Shown piece after piece: positions 1 to 5,838 of a stretch of DNA of 7,996 nucleotides. The notes under the pieces are model-generated. The model worked only from the letters and a program-made list of their open reading frames with translations. It did no database searches and had not been told where the DNA came from. The DNA lies in NCBI GenBank assembly GCA_003133345.1, contig PKXB01000223.1, positions 5,181 through 13,176 on the forward strand, read 5' to 3'. Numbering within the stretch: the first letter of the stretch is position 1; each line of letters opens with the position of its first letter. Origin of the DNA: Hyphomicrobiales bacterium (lineage in GTDB: Bacteria > Pseudomonadota > Alphaproteobacteria > Rhizobiales > Xanthobacteraceae). The position numbers and the translations under genes are program-made.

Positions 1-19
1 CCCCATGGGAGAGGTGAAG
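1..19. repeat. Edge of a REP-like palindromic repeat, cut by the window start
   Basis: Bases 7-19 (GGGAGAGGTGAAG) are identical to bases 3659-3671, the outer end of the larger REP-like element later in the window. The preceding CCCCAT resembles the loop side of the same hairpin family. The copy ends 11 bases before the stop codon of the minus-strand dehydrogenase gene. The 3659-3671 copy lies in the same orientation 25 bases beyond the stop of mbfA, also a minus-strand gene. Only 19 bases are visible, so the rest of the element must lie outside the window. Confidence 0.6.
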
Positions 20-30
20 CAAGCAAGCCG

Positions 31-1116
31 CTACTGCAGCGCCTTCATCACCGCATTCGCAATCGCTGCGGTCCCGTCCTGGCCGCCGTATTCCATCGGC
101 TTGATGCCGCCGGCATAGGCCTGGTCGACCGCGCGTTCGATACGCAGCGCGGCCTCGGCGGCCGGCGGATGGTCGTGCTTGTCGGCCAGCCAGTCGAGCA
201 TCATCGCGGCCGACAGGATCATCGCGGTCGGATTGGCGTTGCCTTGCCGCATGATGTCGGGCGCGGTGCCGTGACAGGGCTGGAACACCGCGTGTTTGTC
301 GCCGATGTCGGCGGATGGCGCGATGCCCAGCCCGCCGATCAGCCCGGCGGCGAGATCGGACAGAATGTCGCCGAACATATTTTCCATTACCATCACGTCG
401 AAGTCCCACGGCTTCTTCACCAGCAGCGCGGCGCAGGCATCGACATAAAGCAGGTCGGTTTTGACGTCGGGGAACTTTGCTTTGCGCTCGGCGAATATAT
501 CGCGCTGCCAGTTGAAGGCTTTGAACACATTGGCCTTGTCGACCAGCGTGAGGCGGCCGGGGCGGCCGCGTTTCCTGCGCCGCTCGGTGAGCCGCAGCGA
601 AAAGTCGAACAGCCGCTCCGTGGTCTTGCGTGTCACGACCAGCGTCTCGCGCGCTTCTTCGTGGGTGACAACGCCCTTGCCCATGGAGGCGAACAGGCCT
701 TCCGTCGACTCGCGGATCAGCACGAAATCGATGCCGCGCTCGGCGGCGCCGACGATCGGGCTCGGCACGCCGGGAATAAGCCGCGCCGGCCGCACGCCGG
801 CATAGAGGTCGAAGATGAAGCGCAGCTCGACCTGCGGCATGATCTCGGTGTTGTCGGGATAGCGCACGCTCGGCAGCCCGCAGGCGCCGAGCAAAATGGC
901 GTCGGCCTCCTCGGCCAGCTTGATCGTAGACTCCGGCATCGACTTGCCGGTTTCGCGATAATGGTTGGCGCCGGCGGCGCCTTCGGTGAAGCGGAACTTG
1001 AGGCTCGGCGTCGTCGCCTCAATCCGGCGCAGCACGTCGAGTGCGGGCGCCATCACTTCCGGCCCGATGCCGTCTCCGGACATCACGGCGATATGGAAGG
1101 CGCTATTGGCGGACAT
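31..1116 (-). CDS. Isocitrate/isopropylmalate dehydrogenase family protein (tartrate dehydrogenase/IPMDH-like)
   Basis: This is a 361-residue cytoplasmic beta-decarboxylating dehydrogenase, the usual length for isopropylmalate and tartrate/D-malate dehydrogenases. Visible motifs in order are: GDGIGPEV at residues 14-21; the substrate-binding segment [14 protein letters not shown] at 97-110 (Arg99, Arg109); Lys194 in the VDKANVF segment; Asp226; the metal-binding FGDILSD at 248-254 (Asp250, Asp254); and HGTAPD at 282-287. Asp287 sits where NAD-dependent members carry Asp, so NAD use is inferred. The start at 1116 (MSANSAF) places the GDGIGP motif at the family's normal distance; an upstream in-frame start at 1185 would add 23 unrelated residues. 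An oddity is that RESTEGLF (135-142) ends in Phe142, where the family's catalytic Tyr is expected. The gene is divergent from an isomerase gene. The family is certain, but the substrate (isopropylmalate, tartrate, malate or another) cannot be read from the sequence. Confidence 0.9.
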   Translation of the reverse strand: MSANSAFHIAVMSGDGIGPEVMAPALDVLRRIEATTPSLKFRFTEGAAGANHYRETGKSMPESTIKLAEEADAILLGACGLPSVRYPDNTEIMPQVELRFIFDLYAGVRPARLIPGVPSPIVGAAERGIDFVLIRESTEGLFASMGKGVVTHEEARETLVVTRKTTERLFDFSLRLTERRRKRGRPGRLTLVDKANVFKAFNWQRDIFAERKAKFPDVKTDLLYVDACAALLVKKPWDFDVMVMENMFGDILSDLAAGLIGGLGIAPSADIGDKHAVFQPCHGTAPDIMRQGNANPTAMILSAAMMLDWLADKHDHPPAAEAALRIERAVDQAYAGGIKPMEYGGQDGTAAIANAVMKALQ

Positions 1117-1208
1117 GGGTCGTTTCCGGGGATGGCATTGTGGACGCAGGCTGGCTAATGAATACGGCGGCGCGTGCTTGCGCAAGGGATGATGGCTGAG
1201 GTTCGCAT
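1117..1208. promoter_or_regulatory. Divergent promoter region between dehydrogenase and isomerase genes
   Basis: These 92 bases separate two divergent start codons and must carry at least one promoter for each, unless a transcript starts inside a gene. No convincing -35/-10 pair is visible; TTGTGG (1138-1143) and AATACG 17 bases later is the best plus-strand candidate, and it is poor. A perfect 10-base palindrome lies at 1177-1186. A GAGG ribosome binding site for the isomerase gene is at 1198-1201. Confidence 0.5.
1177..1186. promoter_or_regulatory. Perfect palindrome CTTGCGCAAG, possible operator
   Basis: CTTGCGCAAG is a perfect 10-base inverted repeat with no spacer. It sits 23 bases upstream of the isomerase start codon inside the divergent promoter region. 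Its symmetry and position suit a dimeric regulator that could control both genes. A 10-base palindrome can also occur by chance in GC-rich DNA, so this is only a candidate. Confidence 0.25.
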
Positions 1209-1994
1209 ATGCCCCGTTTTGCCGCCAATCTGGGTTACCTGTTCACCGACCGTCCGCTGCTCGAGCGTATCGACGCCGCCGCCGCCTGCGGCTTCAAGGC
1301 CATCGAGCTGCAATTTCCCTATGACGTGCCGCCTTCCGCGGTGAAGGCGGCGATTGCCAAGAACAAGCTCACGGTGCTGGGCATCAATACGCCGCCCGGG
1401 GTGCGTGACGGCGAGTTCGGGCTGGCGGCGGTGCCCGGCCGCGAGCAGGACTTTCAGGCTCTGTTCGCCCGCGCGCTCGACTACATCGCGACCATCGGCG
1501 GCAGCGCGGTGCACTGCCTGGCCGGCAAGGTCGCGCCCGAGCAGCGCCCGGCGGCCGAGCGCGTATTCATCGACAATCTCAAGGCGGCCGCCGATCTTGC
1601 CGCCGCCAAGAATATCGGCCTGCTGATCGAGCCGATCAATGCGCGTGACCGGCCGAATTATTTCCTCAACCGCGTGGAACACGCCGCCGACATCATCGCC
1701 AAGGCCGGCAAGCCGAACCTGCGCCTCCAGTTTGATTTCTACCATGTGCAGATCGTGGGCGGCGATTTGCTCCATCGGCTGGAGCAACACTTGCCGGTGA
1801 TCGGCCATCTGCAATGCGCCGCGGTGCCCTCCCGCCATGAGCCGGACGAGGGCGAGGTCAATTATCCGGCGCTGTTCGAGGCGGTCGACCGCCTCGGATA
1901 TCAAGGCTGGATCGGCGCCGAATACCGGCCGCGCGGGCGCACCGAGGACGGCCTAAGCTGGGGCAGGCCGTATGGCCTGGTTGGCATGCGTTAA
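1209..1994 (+). CDS. Hydroxypyruvate isomerase family protein (Hyi/OtnI-like)
   Basis: This 261-residue protein has the full length of the hydroxypyruvate isomerase family, a TIM-barrel sugar isomerase/AP-endonuclease-2 fold. Known members interconvert hydroxypyruvate and tartronate semialdehyde, or act on 2-oxo-tetronates (OtnI). Family motifs are clear: LIEPIN at 139-144, QFDFYHVQ at 174-181, GHLQCA at 199-204 followed by RHEPDEGEVNYP at 209-220, and GYQGWIGAEYRP at 230-241. By family precedent Glu141, Asp176, Gln202 and Glu238 form the divalent-metal site, and all are present. The start at 1209 is supported by GAGG at 1198-1201 with a 7-base spacer. The gene is divergent from the dehydrogenase and is followed 80 bases later by a co-directional hypothetical gene. 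The exact substrate is not decided by sequence. Confidence 0.9.
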   Translation: MPRFAANLGYLFTDRPLLERIDAAAACGFKAIELQFPYDVPPSAVKAAIAKNKLTVLGINTPPGVRDGEFGLAAVPGREQDFQALFARALDYIATIGGSAVHCLAGKVAPEQRPAAERVFIDNLKAAADLAAAKNIGLLIEPINARDRPNYFLNRVEHAADIIAKAGKPNLRLQFDFYHVQIVGGDLLHRLEQHLPVIGHLQCAAVPSRHEPDEGEVNYPALFEAVDRLGYQGWIGAEYRPRGRTEDGLSWGRPYGLVGMR

Positions 1995-2074
1995 GCCCCG
2001 ATAAACCAGCAAACTTCTTGAAAACCCTCACTTTTTCGCTTTGCGCCGGCCGCTGCCGTTGCTAAATTGAGCGC

Positions 2075-2647
2075 ATGTGGGGACGTGGCAAGAAAGCCGA
2101 GACGCCAACAGGCGAGCCGCCGAACGTGCTCAAGAGCGCCGTGCGCGAAGCGCGCATCGAGGCGGCCGAACGCTCGGCCGTGGTGGTCGATCTGCGCGAC
2201 GCCGAGGTGGCGCGGCTCGAGCTGCTCAACGACGCGCTCGATCCGACGTTCAAGGATATCCCCAAGGACGTCGAACTGTTCGATCGCGGTGTGAGCAAGG
2301 GCGACGTGCCGCGGCTCTGGGTCGACGTCATCGCCCATGTCGAGATGGGCCGCGACAAGCGGCAATATCGTTTCGTGCAGGACACCCGCTACGGCCGCGC
2401 GGTGGTGGCGGAATCCTATGAGGTGCCCGAGATGGTGCAGGCGGTCACCCGTTACGTGGCGCGCCGGCTGGTCGAGCGCGAGCGCGCGCTCGGCGACGAC
2501 GCTCCGTTCGGCCAGGGCACCTCGCTGAAGATGGTCGAACACGAGCAGCGGCGCGGCCGCCTGCGCGCGCTCCGCACCTTCGTCTACGGGTTGATCCTCG
2601 GCGTCGTTGCGCTGTTCGCGCTGGCGCTGCTCATGCCGCATCCCTAG
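2075..2647 (+). CDS. Conserved hypothetical protein with a C-terminal membrane anchor
   Basis: I do not recognise a named family for this 190-residue protein, although it looks like conserved hypotheticals of the Hyphomicrobiales. Residues 1-165 are highly charged and probably cytoplasmic, with an Arg/Glu-rich helical-looking stretch at 20-56 and a more globular part at 57-135 (for example RLWVDVIAHVEMGRDKR at 80-96). Residues 168-187 form one hydrophobic segment at the extreme C terminus, preceded by a strongly basic stretch (158-167). This suggests a tail-anchored inner-membrane protein with its bulk in the cytoplasm. There is no signal peptide and no cysteine. The upstream ribosome site is weak (TGAG at 2068-2071). 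The 80-base gap after the isomerase gene shows no clear terminator, so co-transcription is possible. The stop codon (2645-2647) interlocks with that of the convergent metallophosphoesterase gene within CTAG. Confidence 0.8.
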   Translation: MWGRGKKAETPTGEPPNVLKSAVREARIEAAERSAVVVDLRDAEVARLELLNDALDPTFKDIPKDVELFDRGVSKGDVPRLWVDVIAHVEMGRDKRQYRFVQDTRYGRAVVAESYEVPEMVQAVTRYVARRLVERERALGDDAPFGQGTSLKMVEHEQRRGRLRALRTFVYGLILGVVALFALALLMPHP

Positions 2648-3531
2648 CCGAAAAGTTTTAATCGCCTCTGCTGCATCACCGTGCCGGCGGCGCCGACGCC
2701 GCGCGAGGTCATTTCGCAAGTCCAGGCGCCGGGCACGCCGTCGATGGCATAGAGATTATAGGCGGCGGCGTCTTTGCTCATGCCCCATGCGGCCGAGGCC
2801 GACGGCACGCCGACCGCCGGCACGCTGGTCTCGTTCGGACCGTCCAGCCAGTTGAGCATGTGTAGATGATCGTGGCCGTGCAGCACCAGCTCGGCGCCGT
2901 GCGTGCCGATGACGCGCAGGAATTGCACGGCGTCGGTCAGCCGCTTGTGGCGACTGGCCTGGCTGACCGGCGGGTGGTGGATCAGCACGACGCGAAAAAC
3001 ATTCTCGGGCGCGAGCGCGACCAGCGTCTCGGCGAGCCGCGCCAGCTGCGCCTCGCCGAGCCGGCCGGTCGCCATGAACGGCGCCGTCGGCACCGCGCTC
3101 GAAAGCCCGATCAAGGCCAGCGGCCCGCGCCGGCGCACAAAGGGAAAGCCGCGCGTGCCGTCGTCGCCGCGCATAAAGTCGCCCCAGCAGCGTTCCGGCT
3201 CCGCCGCTGCCGCGCGCACATAGGCGTCGTGATTGCCGGGGATCACCGTCACGTCGGGCGGCGCGCCGAGGCTCGCCAGCCAGGCGCGGCCACGCACGAA
3301 TTCTTCGGGCAGCGCGATATTGCTGAGATCGCCGGTGACGGCGATGGTGCCAGGCGCCTGCGCCCGCAGGTCGGCGACGATCTTCGCCAGCACGGCCGGG
3401 TCGTGGATGAAGCGGCGCCGGCGCTGCCAGTTGATATAGCCGGTGACCCGCTTGCCGATCAGTTCGCTCCAGCGCGGCGCCGGCAGCGGCGCCAGATGCG
3501 GATCGGAGAGATGGGCGAGGGTGAACACCAT
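2644..3531 (-). CDS. Metallophosphoesterase (calcineurin-like, CpdA-type)
   Basis: This 295-residue calcineurin-like phosphoesterase resembles class III cyclic-nucleotide phosphodiesterases, but its substrate is not determinable here. The complete di-metal site is visible in the expected order: SDPH with Asp10 and His12, GD at 67-68, GNHD at 99-102, HHPP at 185-188 and GHDH at 219-222. The protein has no signal peptide or membrane segment, so it is probably cytoplasmic. The start at 3531 (MVFTLAHLSDPH) places the first metal motif at the usual distance from the N terminus. A longer in-frame start at 3570 lies inside the REP-like repeat and would add 13 unrelated residues. No good Shine-Dalgarno precedes 3531. 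The stop shares CTAG (2644-2647) with the convergent hypothetical gene. It is codirectional with mbfA, but 165 bases containing a repeat separate them. Confidence 0.9.
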   Translation of the reverse strand: MVFTLAHLSDPHLAPLPAPRWSELIGKRVTGYINWQRRRRFIHDPAVLAKIVADLRAQAPGTIAVTGDLSNIALPEEFVRGRAWLASLGAPPDVTVIPGNHDAYVRAAAAEPERCWGDFMRGDDGTRGFPFVRRRGPLALIGLSSAVPTAPFMATGRLGEAQLARLAETLVALAPENVFRVVLIHHPPVSQASRHKRLTDAVQFLRVIGTHGAELVLHGHDHLHMLNWLDGPNETSVPAVGVPSASAAWGMSKDAAAYNLYAIDGVPGAWTCEMTSRGVGAAGTVMQQRRLKLFG

Positions 3532-3558
3532 CAGACAATGCCGCGAGCATGGTGGGCT

Positions 3559-3671
3559 CCCTCTCCCCATCGGGGAGAGGGTTGGGGTGAGGGGGTCTCG
3601 GATTCTCGAACGCTGTAACCCCTCACCCGACGCGCTTCGCGCGTCGGCCTCTCCCTAAGGGAGAGGTGAAG
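3559..3671. repeat. REP-like composite repeat: paired inverted units with three hairpins
   Basis: This GC-rich intergenic element has two units in inverted orientation. Unit one has a perfect 10-bp stem (3559-3568 with 3572-3581, loop ATC) followed by GGGTGAGGGG (3585-3594). Unit two begins with the reverse complement of that tract, CCCCTCACCC (3619-3628). It continues with a perfect 9-bp stem (3627-3635 with 3639-3647, loop TTC) and an 8-bp stem (3648-3655 with 3659-3666, loop TAA), then GTGAAG. About 24 bases separate the units. The arrangement resembles paired REP (BIME-like) elements that are abundant in Hyphomicrobiales genomes. Its end at 3659-3671 recurs at 7-19. It lies between the 3' end of mbfA and the start of the metallophosphoesterase gene, where it could limit read-through or protect the mbfA mRNA 3' end. 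No T-run follows the stems, so it is not a classical intrinsic terminator. Confidence 0.75.
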
Positions 3672-3696
3672 AGGAGTTTGCGTGGCGCGCCGAATA

Positions 3697-4653
3697 TCAC
3701 GAACTCCCAATCAATATGCCGGCCAGGAACACCAGCACGCCGCCGACCACGATCTGGAAGGTGGCGGCGAGGAACGGCGTGTCCATGTAGCGGTAACGGA
3801 TATAGGAGATGGCGGCGAGTTCCACCGCGACCACCATGACCGAGACGATGGTCGCGGTCAGGAAGTCGGGGATCAGATAGGGCAGCGTGTGGCCGAGCCC
3901 GCCGATCGTGGTCATCAGGCCGCACACGGCGCCGCGCAGCCAGGGCGTGCCGCGGCCGCTGAGCGACCCGTCGTCGGACAGCGCCTCGGCGAAACCCATG
4001 GAAATGCCGGCGCCGACCGAGGCGGCCATGCCGACCAGGAACGTCTCCCAGGTGTGGTGGGTGGCAAAGGCCGCGGCGAACAGCGGCGCCAGCGTCGAGA
4101 CCGAGCCGTCCATCAGCCCGACCAGGCCCGGCTGCACGAATTGCAACACGAACACGCGGCGCGCGGTTTCGTCCTCGCTGGCGCGCGTCTCGGGCGTCAG
4201 CAGGCGCTCGCCGAGCCGGTTGGCGATGCCCTCGTGCTTGTCTTCGGCCTCGGCCAGATCGATCAGCAACTGGCGCACCGAAGCGTCGCGGCTGGTCTCC
4301 GCCGCCTTGCGATAGAAGCGCGCGGTCTCGTATTCCATCTCGGCGGCATATTTGCGCACCTCGTCGAGGCCGAGCGGACGCACCAGCCAGAGCGGCTTGT
4401 GGCTCAGGAAACCCTTGACGTCCTGGCGCCGGATCAGCGGCAGGTAATCGCCGAACTTCTGCTTGTAGAGGTCGTTCAGGCGGCTGCGGTGGCGGACTTC
4501 CTCCTCCGCCATCAGCTCGAACATTTTGGCCGAGGCCGGGGCCTGTTCGCGCAGGCCGTCGGCGAAGCCGCGGTAGATGCGGCTGTCCTCCTCCTCGTTG
4601 CTGATGGCCAGCGCCAGCACTTCCTGCTCGGTCAGGTCGGAAAATCTTTTCAC
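3697..4653 (-). CDS. mbfA: Membrane-bound ferritin-like iron exporter (erythrin-VIT1 fusion, MbfA)
   Basis: This 318-residue protein fuses an N-terminal ferritin-like (erythrin/rubrerythrin) domain, about residues 5-150, to a C-terminal VIT1/CCC1-type membrane domain, about 168-316. The four-helix domain carries candidate di-iron ligands: the Glu20-22 cluster, Glu52xxHis55, Glu107/Glu109 and Glu137xxHis140. The membrane part shows VIT1 features, GLMDGSVSTLAP at 179-190 and GISMGFAEALSDDGS at 216-230, and about five hydrophobic segments ending at the C terminus. MbfA proteins of Bradyrhizobium and Agrobacterium export iron across the inner membrane and help resist iron and peroxide stress; their genes are controlled by the regulator Irr. 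The start is GTG at 4653, supported by AGAGG (4660-4664) with a 6-base spacer. The gene is divergent from a Nudix gene. The architecture is complete and the identification strong. Confidence 0.93.
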   Translation of the reverse strand: MKRFSDLTEQEVLALAISNEEEDSRIYRGFADGLREQAPASAKMFELMAEEEVRHRSRLNDLYKQKFGDYLPLIRRQDVKGFLSHKPLWLVRPLGLDEVRKYAAEMEYETARFYRKAAETSRDASVRQLLIDLAEAEDKHEGIANRLGERLLTPETRASEDETARRVFVLQFVQPGLVGLMDGSVSTLAPLFAAAFATHHTWETFLVGMAASVGAGISMGFAEALSDDGSLSGRGTPWLRGAVCGLMTTIGGLGHTLPYLIPDFLTATIVSVMVVAVELAAISYIRYRYMDTPFLAATFQIVVGGVLVFLAGILIGSS

Positions 4654-4743
4654 GGGGCCCCTCTAATCGTCGGCTGGCGGATGGATTTCATATATCAGAG
4701 CATTCTAGTCTTGAAAGGGTCCCGTTTGACACCGTTCGGAGCC
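4654..4743. promoter_or_regulatory. Divergent promoter region of mbfA and the Nudix gene
   Basis: This 90-base region holds the signals for two divergent genes and is visibly more AT-rich around 4681-4715 than its surroundings. On the minus strand a weak promoter-like pair is TTTCAA followed 16 bases later by TATATG. An imperfect dyad, AGA and TCT with 4 bases between (4697-4706), contains the half-site TAGAA on the minus strand. It resembles the Irr iron control element known upstream of mbfA in relatives, but the second half and the spacing do not fit well. An Irr site is therefore only a suggestion. Confidence 0.4.
4660..4664 (-). promoter_or_regulatory. Shine-Dalgarno AGAGG supporting the GTG start of mbfA
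   Basis: On the minus strand AGAGG is followed by GGCCCC and then GTG. This is an ideal 6-base spacing and the reason for choosing the non-ATG start at 4653. There is no better start nearby, and the ferritin-like helix begins at once after it. Confidence 0.6.
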
Positions 4744-5226
4744 ATGCCATTGCAACGCCTGCGCCGTACGCTTGAGCCGCTAATCCGGCGGCTGATGCAT
4801 GTCTACTGGCGTTTCTCGCGCGCAGCGACCCTGGGCGCGCGCGCCATGGTGATCGACGGCATGGGGCGCGTCTTCCTGGTCAAGCATTCTTATGTGGAGG
4901 GCTGGCACCTGCCGGGCGGCGGGGTGGAGACCGGCGAGACGTTCCTCGCGGCGCTGACGCGCGAACTGGCCGAGGAAGGCAATATCCTGCTGACCGCGCC
5001 GCCGGTCCTGCACGGCGTGTTCTTCAACCAGCGGGCGTCGCGGCGCGACCACGTGGCGCTCTACATCGTGCGCGAATTCCGGCAGGACGCCATGCCGGCG
5101 CCCAATTACGAGATCATCGCGCATGGCTTCTTTGCGCCCGACGCGCTGCCGGACGGCGTGACCCGCGCCACCCGCGCCCGCATCGCCGAGGTGTTCGGCG
5201 GCGCGGCGGTGAGCGAATTGTGGTGA
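4744..5226 (+). CDS. Nudix hydrolase with a variant Nudix box
   Basis: This 160-residue Nudix-fold protein should hydrolyse a nucleoside diphosphate linked to another group; its substrate is unknown. The Nudix box runs from Gly59 to Ile81: Gly59, Glu65, then RELAEEGNI at 73-81 with the metal-binding Glu74, Glu77 and Glu78 in place. The last invariant Gly is replaced by Asn80. The start at 4744 (MPLQRLRR) is preceded by GGAG at 4738-4741, but with only 2 bases of spacing. Alternative in-frame starts are ATG at 4681 (21 extra residues) and ATG at 4795 (residue 18). The open frame also continues far upstream across the antisense of mbfA, which is a GC-rich artefact. The stop codon overlaps the ribosome binding site of the downstream Crp/Fnr gene, so the two form an operon. 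Confidence 0.87.
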   Translation: MPLQRLRRTLEPLIRRLMHVYWRFSRAATLGARAMVIDGMGRVFLVKHSYVEGWHLPGGGVETGETFLAALTRELAEEGNILLTAPPVLHGVFFNQRASRRDHVALYIVREFRQDAMPAPNYEIIAHGFFAPDALPDGVTRATRARIAEVFGGAAVSELW

Positions 5227-5228
5227 GG
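5225..5228 (+). promoter_or_regulatory. Shine-Dalgarno GAGG overlapping the Nudix stop codon
   Basis: GAGG overlaps the last two bases of the Nudix TGA stop (5224-5226). It is followed by a 6-base spacer, CAAACC, and ATG at 5235. This fixes the start of the Crp/Fnr gene in preference to the in-frame GTG at 5220 and suggests coupled translation of the two genes. Confidence 0.65.
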
Positions 5229-5234
5229 CAAACC

Positions 5235-5838
5235 ATGCCGGGCAAGGATTGGCTCCCCGCCGCGGTGCGCGCGAAGGCGATCGACCGCACATTGAAAACC
5301 GGCGAGGCGCTGTTCCAGCTCGGTGACAAGACTACGGGCCTCTGCGAAGTGCTCGCCGGCCGCGTGCGGCTGGCGCGCGTCGACCGTTCCGGCCATGAAA
5401 TCGTGCTGCATGTCGCGGGGCCAGGGCGAGACGCTGGCCGAGGCCTCGCTGTTTTCGCCGGCCTATCACTGCGACGCCATCGCCAGCACCGACGTGCTGG
5501 TGCGCATCTATCCGAAAGCGGCGCTGCTAGCCGCCTTCGACCAGGACCCGAAAGCCGCGCAAGCCTTCAGCGCGACGCTGGCGCATCAGGTGATGCACCT
5601 GCGCACGCGCATCGAGCAGCGCAATATCCGCTCCGCGCGCGAGCGCGTCCGCCATTTTCTCAAGCTCAACGCCGACGGCCGCACGGTGGCCTTGCGCGGC
5701 ACGCTCAAGGATCTTGCCGCCGAACTCGGGCTTACCCACGAAGCGCTCTACCGCACGCTGGCAAAGCTTGAACGCAGCGGCGAAATCAAAAGGGCGAAGG
5801 GAAAGATCACGCTCGCGCGGGCGCGCAAGAGAGGCTAG
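5235..5838 (+). pseudogene. Crp/Fnr family transcriptional regulator, +1 frameshift
   Basis: Two frames together encode one intact Crp/Fnr regulator of 200 residues. The first frame runs from ATG 5235 to Pro63 (codon 5421-5423). The second continues with GETLAEASLF from 5425, so one G in the GGG at 5424-5426 (or the nearby GGGG at 5417-5420) is surplus. Without correction the product would run out of frame to a stop at 5769-5771, giving 178 residues without the DNA-binding domain. The joined protein has a cyclic-nucleotide-binding-like beta barrel (about 15-105), a dimer helix (about 108-135) and a winged helix-turn-helix (about 155-192, LAAELGLTHEALYRTLAKLE). HCDAIA (78-83) replaces the Arg-Ser that binds cAMP phosphate in Crp, and there is no N-terminal cysteine cluster as in Fnr, so the effector is unknown. 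It may be a true pseudogene, a sequencing error or, least likely, recoding. The stop interlocks with the next gene in CTAG. Confidence 0.8.

Noticed and set aside
169..1158. A 329-codon open frame on the plus strand opposite the dehydrogenase gene
   Set aside because: It is antisense to a gene with complete family motifs, is rich in Arg, His, Gly and Ala as expected from GC-rich complementary sequence, and shows no domain.
1155..1904. A 249-codon minus-strand frame opposite the isomerase gene
   Set aside because: It is antisense to a gene with an intact metal site and a good ribosome binding site, and has no recognisable domain.
3559..3666. Intrinsic terminator for mbfA formed by the strong hairpins
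   Set aside because: The stems are strong but no U-run follows on the minus strand, and the repeated, composite structure fits REP-like elements better. Some termination effect is still possible.
3682..4743. A long in-frame upstream extension of the Nudix gene running antisense through the whole of mbfA
   Set aside because: The translated sequence is low-complexity, typical of a shadow frame, and mbfA on the other strand is a confident gene. The Nudix domain starts only after 4744.
5417..5426. Programmed +1 frameshifting in the Crp/Fnr gene
   Set aside because: There is no slippery codon next to a stop codon or other known stimulatory arrangement at the switch point, so mutation or sequencing error is simpler.
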